A stretch of 41,146 nucleotides of DNA. It comes from Lachnospiraceae bacterium. Its GTDB lineage: Bacteria; Bacillota; Clostridia; Lachnospirales; Lachnospiraceae. The stretch's first letter is position 1. Each line of letters starts with the position of its first letter. The notes beneath the pieces were generated by a model. It was not told where the DNA came from. It searched no databases and saw only the letters and a list, made by a program, of their open reading frames with translations. The translations under genes and the position numbers were made by a program. The DNA lies in contig JAGBBW010000116.1 of NCBI GenBank assembly GCA_017938285.1, positions 1-41,146 on the forward strand, in the 5' to 3' direction. Shown piece after piece: positions 1 through 7,428 of the stretch.

Positions 1-57
1 AGACAGGAAATCGAAATCTATTACTCTTTTGTCGGCAAGGTAGAGTTGCCCGACTAA
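1..57 (+). CDS. 3' end of a site-specific serine recombinase (DUF4368-type tail), partial
   Basis: The window opens inside a plus-strand reading frame of 18 codons that ends in TAA at 55-57. The visible tail (QEIEIYYSFVGKVEL) matches my memory of the C-terminal DUF4368 tail of large serine recombinases of the TnpX/Tn4451-like type, which often end in a (K/R)QEIxIYYxFVG pattern. Such enzymes excise and integrate mobile elements and are usually encoded at the extreme end of their element. The frame runs off the left edge, so catalytic residues cannot be seen. It converges on the truncated desulfidase gene, with the inferred junction about 75 bp downstream. The family call rests on a short tail only. 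Confidence 0.5.
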   Translation, partial: RQEIEIYYSFVGKVELPD

Positions 58-64
58 AGCCCGA

Positions 65-106
65 CCCGTCCGGCAGTCAGCCGGATAGGGAACGGCAAAA
101 TTTTTT
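65..106 (+). terminator. Possible terminator after the recombinase gene
   Basis: CCGGC-AGTCA-GCCGG forms a stem that extends to about ten pairs (65-74 with 80-90, one bulged A). A run of six T lies at 101-106, ten bases after the stem, further than in a canonical intrinsic terminator. Being within about 75 bp of the inferred element end, the palindrome could instead be part of a recombinase-binding arm. Confidence 0.4.
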
Positions 107-115
107 ACACTTCTT

Positions 116-1180
116 TTACTTCTTTATCTCACATGAGCAAATCGCCAGGGCATTCACCAGTGTGTGGGAAACCGTCCGGTAATCCCCTCCCTGTAAATAG
201 GCAATTCCACAACCTGCACCACAGCCTGCGCTGACTGCACCACAATACGCAGACAGTCTGCCAATCCCAGATTTCTGGTGAATGGTTACGAGATTGGAAA
301 CAACCAGGGCACGATACAGTTCTTCCTTCGTTTTGGAAAGACCTTCCGCATACACCATCACCGGAAGGGAGGCCGTCATTCCCTGGTTTCCACTTCCAGA
401 ATTAATAATTACCGGAAGCTCACAGCCACTCATTCTGGCATCAGAACCGGCAGCCGCAAAAGCCTTTGCCTTTGTTCTTATATCATTTCCCTGTTTTAAC
501 AGTACACTGCCCACATTGGCTCCCCAGTTGTTTTTCAGCCCTTCCTCTGCAATAGCCCGGTTGCAGGCAATCTGACGATCCAGTACCGCCTTCACATCAC
601 GGATATCCAGAATGTCAGCAAATTCTACAATATCCTTAATCGTCAGCAGACTCTTATCCGCCAGGGAAACTTCTGCTGCCCGAACTTCCCCTGCTTTGAA
701 AAGAGTTTCTCCGTTCTTTTCCATCAGAACAATGTTGGTGTGATACCCGCTGATTCTGACTCCGGCGGTTTCACTTCCCCTGGTGAGCAGCATATAAATA
801 TCCAGGGCCTCTTCTCCCTCTGCCGGACGGACCACAACCGGACACTCTTTCAGAAATGTCCGCATGGACTGCTTCTGCTCTTCCGTTACTTCTGCAATGA
901 CTTCCAGAATTTTATCTGCCCTGCCAGCCACAATTCCGGCAGCAGCGGCAGCCTCAATTCCCTTTAACCCATTCGTATTCGGTACAATCACACTTTTGAC
1001 ATTTTTCACAATATTCCCGCTGACATATACCGTTACACTATCCGGCAGCCCGCCAAGAATTTCTCTTGCCCTGGCCCCACAATAGGCAATAGCAACCGGT
1101 TCTGTACAGCCCATGGCCGGAACCAGTTCTTCTTCCAGTATTTTCAGATATGTCCTGTAGACATTGTCATCTTTCTTCAT
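116..1180 (-). pseudogene. L-cysteine desulfidase / UPF0597 family protein, 3'-truncated by a mobile element
   Basis: The product (354 codons) belongs to the L-cysteine desulfidase / serine dehydratase-alpha-like (UPF0597, YhaM/CyuA) family, iron-sulfur enzymes that break cysteine into pyruvate, ammonia and sulfide. It carries the N-terminal GCTEPVA motif (around residue 25) and the later SAYCGAVSAGCGAGCG block (around 312-327). Family members are usually about 420-430 residues and continue after the ALAI helix with a conserved SG-x-x-CDGAK-x-x-CA segment. Here the frame changes to CSCEIKK and stops, so roughly the last 75 residues, with conserved cysteines, are missing. Loss of similarity around 131-136 coincides with the facing recombinase tail, suggesting insertional truncation. 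The start at 1180 has an AGGGGAA site 6 nt upstream. It is the last gene after dapF and the lipoprotein gene (25-nt gap). The enzyme is probably inactive. Confidence 0.8.
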
Positions 1181-1205
1181 AAATAATTCCCCTGTTTCTC
1201 TCTGT

Positions 1206-2342
1206 TTACTGACCGGAAATAATTACTGCATTGCAGTACTGTTCCATATACCTCTTATAGTATTTATCCATATCAAATTCCACAATACCCCGCAGCGGAT
1301 CTGCCACAATTACGGTGGAACGATCCTTGTTATAGCCCATCAGAACCGTACAATGCTCATAATCCTTCCACTGGAACAATTCACCGTCTATTTCCCACTC
1401 TGTCGTAACCTTGGACGGAACCAGATTTGTTGTTCCCCAGACAATGACAGGCGTTCCCTTCTGCACAAAAGCCAGAAGTTCCTCCATGGTACTTCCTGAA
1501 ACATCCAGTGCCGTTTTCCTGTAAATTCCTTTTTCAGAAAAATAACGGTTGGCGGCACCCATGATTACCGGAGCATAGCAACCGTAACTTCCTTCTTCCA
1601 TTTTCGGATCTCCCAGATATGCCTGATAAGGAGAAGCTGCTCCCGGTTCGGCAACGGTAAGATAATTTTCCGCAAGAAATACTTTATCCACATACTCTCC
1701 CAGATAATTCAAAACAATTGCCAGACAGGTAATCTCTGGTCCTGCCGGCAGATCCGGTTTCTGCAGGATATTCTGCACGCCAAGCATAACCACATCTTCA
1801 CCATTCTTCAATGCCTTGTACATATAATCGGTGGTATCCAGATGAACCGTTCCCACTACACCAGGACGCTCCGTTGTCAGATAGGCACTGTTTACATAAG
1901 CATACTCATTATTATAACAGACTTTGGACCAGCCGTTATCCAGAACCGCTATCCGGTGTATCTGGTCATTTGCCTGCAGCGAACCTACAATCTTAAAATC
2001 TGCCGACCAGCCTGCCCGGATATTGACTGCGGAAACTGCATACACCTGCTCGTCCACCTTTTCCCCATCCGGTTCCATATCAGCAGGCCGCGGTGTTGGT
2101 GTCGGCGTCAGGGATGGCGTCGGAACCAGCGTTGCATCCGGTGTTGGCGTTGGCGTCAGAATACGAACCGATACGTTTCCATTCTCACTATAGGAATCCT
2201 GACCAGCCGAAAGCAGATCTCCTACCAGACTGTCAAAACTGTCCGAAGCAGTCTGTAACGCCTGGGCACATCCGGACAGTCCAAACACTCCAAACAGAAG
2301 CGCCAGACCAAGCCATCTGAAATTTCTATGTTTTCTATTCAT
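1206..2342 (-). CDS. Lipoprotein with SH3-like domain and C39-like (papain-fold) peptidase domain
   Basis: This 378-residue protein starts at the ATG at 2342, which yields a signal peptide with a lipobox (LSGC, cysteine about residue 25). The longer upstream frame would overlap dapF and bury the signal. After the anchor comes a Thr/Pro-rich linker (about 60-90), then a bacterial SH3-like domain (VNIRAGWSADFKIVG), then a Peptidase_C39_2-like domain. The C39-like domain has LPAGPEITCLAIVLNYLG, a His in DYEHCTVLMGYN and a following ADP motif. In this family the nucleophile is normally the Cys of a G-C-E triplet; here that position is Pro (G-P-E), with a Cys four residues later. It may therefore be a non-catalytic wall-binding protein. 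It sits between dapF (28-nt gap) and the desulfidase (25 nt), probably co-transcribed. Substrate unknown. Confidence 0.75.
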   Translation of the reverse strand: MNRKHRNFRWLGLALLFGVFGLSGCAQALQTASDSFDSLVGDLLSAGQDSYSENGNVSVRILTPTPTPDATLVPTPSLTPTPTPRPADMEPDGEKVDEQVYAVSAVNIRAGWSADFKIVGSLQANDQIHRIAVLDNGWSKVCYNNEYAYVNSAYLTTERPGVVGTVHLDTTDYMYKALKNGEDVVMLGVQNILQKPDLPAGPEITCLAIVLNYLGEYVDKVFLAENYLTVAEPGAASPYQAYLGDPKMEEGSYGCYAPVIMGAANRYFSEKGIYRKTALDVSGSTMEELLAFVQKGTPVIVWGTTNLVPSKVTTEWEIDGELFQWKDYEHCTVLMGYNKDRSTVIVADPLRGIVEFDMDKYYKRYMEQYCNAVIISGQ

Positions 2343-2370
2343 ATATTTTTCACACTTTCTCCATTCCGAA

Positions 2371-3207
2371 TTACACATTAAAATACTCCCCATCAAATAC
2401 AACTGCAGCCGGACCTGTCATAAAAATATGTCCACTTTCCTTATCGTACCGGATGTGCAGATCGCCTCCCAGCAGATGAACGGTAACTTCTTCTTTTGTT
2501 TTTCCATTCAGCATGCACGCATACACACTGGCACAGGCTCCCGTACCACAGGCCAGGGTCTCACCGCTGCCCCGCTCCCAGACGCGCATGTTGATTTCAC
2601 TGTCACTCAGTATCTGGATAAACTCTGTATTGGTACGCTCCGGAAACATTGGATGATGTTCAAATACCGGACCGATTGTTTCGATTTCAACCGCTTTGGT
2701 ATCCTCCACAAAAGTAATGGCATGAGGATTTCCCATGGACACACAGGTAATGTCATACACACTGCCACAGACTTCTACCGGGCGTGCAATCACCGCATCG
2801 CCTTCCGCCAGCACCGGAACCTGCTCCGGCTTTACCACCGGTGCTCCCATATCTACCGTTACCTGAACTACCCTGCTGTTTTCTATCTGAAGTTTCAGTG
2901 TCTTGATACCTGCCAGAGTTTCCACCGTAATGACATCCTTATCCACAATACCATAATCATACGAATACTTGCCTACGCATCGGATGCCGTTTCCACACAT
3001 CTGTGACTGGGAACCATCTGCATTATACATTACCATCTTTACATCTGCCACCTCCGACGGGCAGATTAAAATCAGTCCATCCGAACCAATCCCAAAATTC
3101 CGGTTACTGACCCGTACCGCCAGTTCCGGTCCGTTTTCCACCGTTTCTTTAAAACAATTCACATATACATAATCATTTCCGCAGCCCTGCATCTTTGTAA
3201 ATTTCAT
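2371..3207 (-). CDS. dapF: Diaminopimelate epimerase
   Basis: DapF interconverts LL- and meso-diaminopimelate in the cytoplasm, feeding lysine and peptidoglycan synthesis. The 278-residue product shows the N-terminal KMQGCGNDY substrate motif, the first catalytic Cys in MCGNGIRC (about residue 70) and the second in ACGTGACA (about 220), as in the two-base PLP-independent mechanism. The ATG at 3207 is chosen because AGAGGAGG lies 8 nt upstream; the upstream ATGs at 3240 and 3213 lack a site or overlap it. It is first in a three-gene minus-strand run with the lipoprotein and desulfidase genes. The upstream intergenic region contains a two-hairpin element. Confidence 0.95.
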   Translation of the reverse strand: MKFTKMQGCGNDYVYVNCFKETVENGPELAVRVSNRNFGIGSDGLILICPSEVADVKMVMYNADGSQSQMCGNGIRCVGKYSYDYGIVDKDVITVETLAGIKTLKLQIENSRVVQVTVDMGAPVVKPEQVPVLAEGDAVIARPVEVCGSVYDITCVSMGNPHAITFVEDTKAVEIETIGPVFEHHPMFPERTNTEFIQILSDSEINMRVWERGSGETLACGTGACASVYACMLNGKTKEEVTVHLLGGDLHIRYDKESGHIFMTGPAAVVFDGEYFNV

Positions 3208-3250
3208 TTCCATATCCTCCTCTGGATCATTTTTCTGCATTAATAAATTT

Positions 3251-3350
3251 ATCGTAACTATTCCGTACCTTCCTAGTTACGATTCGCACACTGAATCACT
3301 TTCTTACGGACAAAACAGCAAGTGTTTTGTCCTGTGCTGAACAGTTACTA
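3251..3350. repeat. Intergenic two-hairpin element with GTAACTRTTC-like termini
   Basis: The gap between dapF and the DUF4956 gene holds two perfect inverted repeats. ATCGTAACTA (3251-3260) pairs with TAGTTACGAT (3274-3283), and GGACAAAAC (3308-3316) pairs with GTTTTGTCC (3324-3332). The outer ends are themselves inverted: CGTAACTATTC at 3253 and TGAACAGTTAC at 3338-3348. The right-end motif is near-identical to the GTTACTGTTCAC termini of the palindromic element at 15,380. No T-run follows either hairpin, so these are not ordinary terminators. A small dispersed palindromic repeat or a structured leader of dapF are the options. Confidence 0.6.
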
Positions 3351-3377
3351 ATTTGTCTTTAATAATAGCACAAATAT

Positions 3378-3407
3378 AAAAAAAGGGAAAGCTTTTTCTG
3401 CTCCCCC
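3378..3407 (-). terminator. Intrinsic terminator of the VTC/DUF4956 operon
   Basis: Read on the minus strand, GGGGGAGC (3400-3407) pairs with GCTTTCCC (3385-3392), eight pairs including two G-U, followed immediately by seven T (3378-3384). It lies 15 bp after the DUF4956 stop codon. Confidence 0.8.
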
Positions 3408-3421
3408 CTGTTTCCATTCCT

Positions 3422-4105
3422 TTACAGTCCCTGCAATGGTTCCTGTCTGCTTAAAATAATCGTCAGATTACCATTCCGGCAGCGGATTTCATCCAGAAAC
3501 TTCTTTTCATTAATACCATTCTTTAAATAAATATGATACGTCAGTTCATATAAGGTTCCCATATTGGTGGTTTTGATACGTTCCAGTGATACTTTGGAAG
3601 CGTATTCTTTGAAAATATCATCAAATACTCCCTGATAATCCATATCTTCCGGAATCAGAATACGAAGCTGGCGGCACTCACTCTTTACTACTGCCCTGCC
3701 TGCAACATTTACCAGAACCACAACTGCAGAAAGAACTGCCACCACTGCAAATCCAAGGGTCAGATAACCGAGTCCGCAGGCAAGACCGGCTGCCATTGCC
3801 ATAAATACAAACGAAATATCCTTACCGTCTCCCGGAACACTACGGTAACGCACCAGGGCAAATACCCCGGCAATCGAAAATGCCCTTGCCACATTGCTTC
3901 CAATCAGTACGATTACAACAGATACTACCGCAGGAATCATGACCAGGCTTAAAAAAAACGTCAGACTCCGCTGCTCCTTCTTGCAAATAATGAAATATGC
4001 GCTTCCGGTAATCAGTCCGAATACGACTGCCACCAGCATACAGATGATTGTTGTGCTGATATTCATTGTAGTATCAGCAGTTATTCCAAACAGGTTCTCT
4101 AACAT
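3422..4105 (-). CDS. DUF4956 domain-containing membrane protein
   Basis: The 227-residue product matches the DUF4956 family: about four hydrophobic segments in residues 15-145, the conserved loop ARAFSIAGVFALVRYRSVPGD (positions ~73-93), then a soluble C-terminal alpha/beta domain of about 80 residues. The family has no established biochemical function, but its genes are typically next to VTC-type polyphosphate polymerase genes and often a CotH-like gene. That pairing is present here: the VTC gene ends 19 bp upstream. AGGAGG lies 5 nt before the ATG. It is the last gene of its operon and is followed by a clear intrinsic terminator. A membrane partner for the VTC protein is an inference from context. 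Confidence 0.85.
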   Translation of the reverse strand: MLENLFGITADTTMNISTTIICMLVAVVFGLITGSAYFIICKKEQRSLTFFLSLVMIPAVVSVVIVLIGSNVARAFSIAGVFALVRYRSVPGDGKDISFVFMAMAAGLACGLGYLTLGFAVVAVLSAVVVLVNVAGRAVVKSECRQLRILIPEDMDYQGVFDDIFKEYASKVSLERIKTTNMGTLYELTYHIYLKNGINEKKFLDEIRCRNGNLTIILSRQEPLQGL

Positions 4106-4124
4106 AATGTCCTCCTATGTCCTT

Positions 4125-4847
4125 TCACTTTCTGCAGTTCCCTGCTACATAATTTTTATACTCTGTGCCATATTTCGAAAAAGATGCCGGATAAATCCCA
4201 TATTCGGAAAGAAGCTGACTCATCCACAGCGGCATGGCTTTTTCTATTTTGACCTCCATAATCCACTCATCCTCATCCAGAAGCTTGTCACCATAAATGC
4301 CATAATGCAGCCCCAGATCATACCGCCTGGTTGTAATGTTACGGTCAAACGTCACACGGAAGTCCTTATTTTCCTTACCAAACATGGCACAGCGGTCATA
4401 GGATATAAACACTTTTGGTGACAGTTCCATCCGATGTACCATATAATCAATCTCACTTAATACCTGGCTGTTCATATAAGGCATAAGCGGCGGACGCTCT
4501 TTTGTCTGCATATACTGATAGGCTTCTGCCAGTCCAAGCTTTGTCCGGCGCTTATTTACCAGGCGCTTATATTTCTTCTTGATTTCCAGAAAAACTTTAT
4601 CCTCCGGCGCTTTGACACCATAACTGCGGAGCCGGAGCTTTTCTTTATACACACTGCCGTCAACGGATTTCCGGATCAGATAGTTGTCCGGAGTATCATA
4701 ATAAATATTGCAGATGGTATAAAAATCACCATCCCTGCTGTGGGCATCTGCTTCCATATATTCTCCCAGACGCTCCCGCAGACACTGATATGTAGCATCA
4801 CGAATCCGGTATTTTTTTTCGTACCGGTTAAATACTTCAATTGCCAT
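4125..4847 (-). CDS. VTC-domain polyphosphate polymerase-like protein
   Basis: The 240-residue protein is almost entirely a VTC domain, the triphosphate-tunnel fold that in yeast Vtc4 makes polyphosphate from ATP. Supporting features are the N-terminal NRYEKKYRI strand, YYDTPD (~50-56), the basic strand KEKLRLRSYG (~68-78), EIKKKYKRLVNKRR (~89-102) and the late acidic-basic strand EWIMEVKIE (~194-202), which give the alternating basic and acidic tunnel residues of the family. Bacterial members are usually stand-alone and linked to DUF4956 genes, as here (19-bp gap). The start at 4847 follows GGAGAGAAAAA. Enzymatic activity is not demonstrated for this subgroup. A role in polyphosphate or spore-coat phosphorylation is inferred from family context. 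Confidence 0.85.
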   Translation of the reverse strand: MAIEVFNRYEKKYRIRDATYQCLRERLGEYMEADAHSRDGDFYTICNIYYDTPDNYLIRKSVDGSVYKEKLRLRSYGVKAPEDKVFLEIKKKYKRLVNKRRTKLGLAEAYQYMQTKERPPLMPYMNSQVLSEIDYMVHRMELSPKVFISYDRCAMFGKENKDFRVTFDRNITTRRYDLGLHYGIYGDKLLDEDEWIMEVKIEKAMPLWMSQLLSEYGIYPASFSKYGTEYKNYVAGNCRK

Positions 4848-4895
4848 TTTTTCTCTCCATGTTGTTTTATTAACAAAGACAGTATAACAGCCATT

Positions 4896-4913
4896 TGTGA
4901 TAAATATGTGATA
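4896..4913. repeat. Direct repeat TGTGATA upstream of the VTC gene
   Basis: TGTGATA occurs at 4896-4902 and 4907-4913, one helical turn apart, in the 100-bp gap before the VTC gene and just upstream of a minus-strand TATACT hexamer (4882-4887 region). It could be a tandem operator; no known regulator is recognised. Confidence 0.3.
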
Positions 4914-4947
4914 GTTTTTCTAAAAAACTGTGTTTCCCATACTGCTT

Positions 4948-5766
4948 TTATACAATCCCTCTTAATATTTCCTCTACCTGGCGGCTTGTGTTTCTTTCCA
5001 GTTCCACTGCTGCCGTTTCTGCATCCCGCTTTCTCCGGGCTTCTACTTCCTGCTTTAACAAAAGTACATCTTTACGCACTTTTTCCTCAATTTCCGGTTT
5101 CCGCTTCGCCACTGCCCTTTTATTCTGCTTCTGCATCAGCTTTTCCAGCTTTCTCTGCTCTTTCTTCTGCTTTTTGTAGGCTTTTAAGTCAATCACCTGT
5201 AACTGGGCTTCCGCTACGGCTCTCGTCTGTCGGCGTTCTTCCTGGTCTTTTCCCCATACACTGTATTCATGCTCCAGTTGAACCTGCAGATAATTTTCCA
5301 GATAATCACATAAACTGATTCTTAACGCCTCTGCTTTTGCCGGCACCATACAAAACCCATCCAGTACCAGAAGTAACGCACTGGTCCAGAGTCCCTGGAA
5401 CATGGCTTTGAGAATTACCGTTGTTTCCATTCCTTCAATACACTGGTATAATGCCGTAATTGCCCCGAATAAAAGGCAGAAACTGACTAACTGGATATGT
5501 AAACCACTCCAGAAAGCCACTGGCATTCCAAAAATTCTCCGTTCTGCCAGAAACCGTTCCACAAAACTTTCCACATTCTGCACTCCAAGCATGGCCTGGT
5601 AACGAAGGATAAACTGCTCCTTTAACCGTGCCAGCCACTTATTTTTTGTTGTTTTCATGTACTTTAAGGATTTCAAAAGAATCCGGTAATACCCGGATAA
5701 CATAATTCTTGCCACGCTTCCGAAAATACATGTCCCCATCGTAATGTAATATAGTGCCTGTCCCAT
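4948..5766 (-). CDS. Membrane protein with long C-terminal coiled coil, unknown function
   Basis: The 272-residue product has a hydrophobic N-terminus (residues 5-28), a basic cytoplasmic-looking stretch, two further membrane segments (about 85-112 and 120-145), and then about 110 residues rich in Lys, Arg, Glu and Gln with coiled-coil character (DLKAYKKQKKEQRK and following, ~193-265). I do not recognise a named family. AGGAGG lies 6 nt before the ATG. It is first of three same-strand genes leading to VTC and DUF4956, with a 100-bp gap before VTC, so a functional link is plausible but not shown. Two inverted Spo0A-box-like sites lie in its promoter region (5835-5889), which would place it under sporulation-phase control. 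Confidence 0.6.
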   Translation of the reverse strand: MGQALYYITMGTCIFGSVARIMLSGYYRILLKSLKYMKTTKNKWLARLKEQFILRYQAMLGVQNVESFVERFLAERRIFGMPVAFWSGLHIQLVSFCLLFGAITALYQCIEGMETTVILKAMFQGLWTSALLLVLDGFCMVPAKAEALRISLCDYLENYLQVQLEHEYSVWGKDQEERRQTRAVAEAQLQVIDLKAYKKQKKEQRKLEKLMQKQNKRAVAKRKPEIEEKVRKDVLLLKQEVEARRKRDAETAAVELERNTSRQVEEILRGIV

Positions 5767-5810
5767 AACTGCCTCCTGTTGTATTTATTTTACTTTTATT
5801 TACAGTTCAA

Positions 5811-5889
5811 ATCATACAACGCAGGAAACATAAATTTTGTCGAATCCGTGAAGGCATTGGACAAAATCTTGTGACAGTATTCGACAAAA
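5811..5889 (-). promoter_or_regulatory. Promoter with two inverted Spo0A-box-like sites
   Basis: TTTTGTCGAAT (5835-5845) and ATTCGACAAAA (5879-5889) form a perfect 11-bp inverted repeat, and each contains the 0A-box core TGTCGAA. A minus-strand -10-like TATGAT is at 5811-5816, placing the proximal box over the -35 region, the arrangement known for Spo0A-activated sigma-A promoters. A third partial match (GGACAAAAT, 5859-5867) lies between them and could alternatively pair with the first arm. The core motif match is seen; binding by Spo0A is inferred. Confidence 0.5.
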
Positions 5890-5891
5890 AA

Positions 5892-6686
5892 CTATCTGTC
5901 TTCTTTCTTCCAGCCTCTGCCACGGAATGCCTCATACATAAGCAGTGCGGCCGCCACTGCCGCATTTAACGATTCCACCTGTCCGGCCATCGGAATCAGT
6001 ACCTTTTCCTCTGCCAGTTCTGCCGCCTCATCAGAAAGACCATTTGCTTCATTACCAATCAGAATGCCGACTTTTCCACAATAATCCGCATTCTCAAAGG
6101 TTTTATCCCCTTTTAAGTGGGCGGCCAGCAGACGGACCTGCTGTTTTTTCAAGTCTGAAAGAAGTCCCGGAAAATCCTCTACATAAAGAAACGGTACACG
6201 GTATACTGCTCCCATAGTGGAACGGATAACCTTCGGATTATAAATATCCACCGATTCCTTACTCAGAATAACACCGGATACCCCTGCTGCCTCTGCTGTA
6301 CGGATAATGGTTCCAAGATTTCCCGGATCCCTCAGATTCTCCAGCAGAACCAGGGTTCCTGCGTTCTTCACCATTTCCTCCAGGGAATATTCCGGCATTT
6401 TTACAATGGCAAGTACCCCCTGGGGCGTCACCGTTTCTGCCATGGCCTCAAACACAGAATCCGCAACAACCTCATAAGGAATCTCCGGCAGTGTCCGTCC
6501 CTCATACTGCTCTTTCATGTAACTGTCAGAAAAATATGCCTTTACTACCCTGCTCTTTTCCTGACAGATTTCCTCAAACATTTTTCTGCCTTCAATTACA
6601 AAAGCCTTCTGTTCTTTCCGTTCTTTATTTTTTTTCAGCAGTGCCATAATCTGCTTTATCTGCACATTGGATGTACTGGTAATCAT
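5892..6686 (-). CDS. TrmH/SpoU family RNA 2'-O-ribose methyltransferase
   Basis: This 264-residue cytoplasmic enzyme is predicted to methylate a ribose 2'-OH of rRNA (or tRNA) with SAM using the knotted SPOUT fold. An N-terminal L30e-like RNA-binding domain covers about residues 1-95. The catalytic domain shows motif 1 ENLRDPGNLGTIIRTAEA (~113-130), motif 2 ILIGNEANGLSD (~209-220) and motif 3 IPMAGQVESLNAAVA (~231-245). Length and layout fit the 23S rRNA RlmB/TsnR-like branch; the exact target nucleotide cannot be read from sequence. The start codon overlaps the stop of the upstream RCK gene by one base (TAATG), implying translational coupling within the potassium-uptake operon. Confidence 0.85.
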   Translation of the reverse strand: MITSTSNVQIKQIMALLKKNKERKEQKAFVIEGRKMFEEICQEKSRVVKAYFSDSYMKEQYEGRTLPEIPYEVVADSVFEAMAETVTPQGVLAIVKMPEYSLEEMVKNAGTLVLLENLRDPGNLGTIIRTAEAAGVSGVILSKESVDIYNPKVIRSTMGAVYRVPFLYVEDFPGLLSDLKKQQVRLLAAHLKGDKTFENADYCGKVGILIGNEANGLSDEAAELAEEKVLIPMAGQVESLNAAVAAALLMYEAFRGRGWKKEDR

Positions 6687-7387
6687 TACGCTTCCGGTCC
6701 TCCTGTCAGTTTCGATAACGTCTGGTTTTTCCCGATAATCACCAGAACTTCATCCGCCGTCAGCGGTGCATCCGGGTCCGGCGTAATTTCAAATTCGTCA
6801 TTGCGCTTGATACCGATAATATTGATTTTCTTTGTAGCACGCAGATTCAGTTCCCGCAGACTTTTGCCAACCCATTCCTCCGGTACATCAAAATCCATCA
6901 TGCTGTACTTGTTGGACAATTCGATGGCATCAAAGAAATTTCCATGCACCAGATTATGGGCGATCCGGATACCAGTTTCCTTTTCCGGAAAAATAATTTT
7001 ATCCGCACCCACTTTCTTTAAAACCTTTGCCTGTAAATCCGTCTGTGCCTTGGCAAGTACATAAGGAATGCCCATTTCCTTTGCAATGATGGTTACCAGT
7101 ACACTTGCCTCCAGATTTTCACCAATTGCCACAATGGCACCGTCAAAATTCCGGATACCAAGGGAATGAATTGCATCTGCGTCTGTCACATCCGTACAGA
7201 CTGCATAGGTCACATCTTCTGCTATTTCCTCCACCTTGCTCTGCTCTGAGTCCACTGCCATCACCTGGCAGCCATTGTCCGCCAGTGCCTTTGCCACACT
7301 GAGCCCGAATTTGCCAAGACCAAATACTACAAACTCTTTTCTTTCCTTTGCTTTAGTTCCCACTTTCTTTGATGCTTTATTTGTCAT
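6686..7387 (-). CDS. Potassium channel regulatory subunit (TrkA/KtrA-like, RCK)
   Basis: This 233-residue peripheral protein gates the adjacent TrkH/KtrB-type channel. It has an RCK_N Rossmann domain beginning FVVFGLGKFG (nucleotide-binding GxGxxG, ~18-27), the acidic AVDSE strand end (~45) that binds the adenosine ribose, and a C-terminal RCK_C domain (~150-225, SLRELNLRATKKINIIGI). Family members bind ATP/ADP or NAD(H) and often c-di-AMP at the RCK_C dimer. The ATG at 7387 is preferred to 7399 because GGAGG lies just 5-6 nt before it and overlaps the upstream ATG. It follows the channel gene by 41 bp. Confidence 0.9.
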   Translation of the reverse strand: MTNKASKKVGTKAKERKEFVVFGLGKFGLSVAKALADNGCQVMAVDSEQSKVEEIAEDVTYAVCTDVTDADAIHSLGIRNFDGAIVAIGENLEASVLVTIIAKEMGIPYVLAKAQTDLQAKVLKKVGADKIIFPEKETGIRIAHNLVHGNFFDAIELSNKYSMMDFDVPEEWVGKSLRELNLRATKKINIIGIKRNDEFEITPDPDAPLTADEVLVIIGKNQTLSKLTGGPEA

Positions 7388-7428
7388 GTTTCCCTCCATT
7401 CCAGTATTCTGCAGCTCTTCCCGCAGTT

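Noticed and set aside
4914-4936. Terminator between the coiled-coil protein and the VTC gene
   Set aside because: AGTTTTT-CTA-AAAAACT is only seven A-T-rich pairs and is unlikely to stop transcription, so the three genes are treated as one possible operon.
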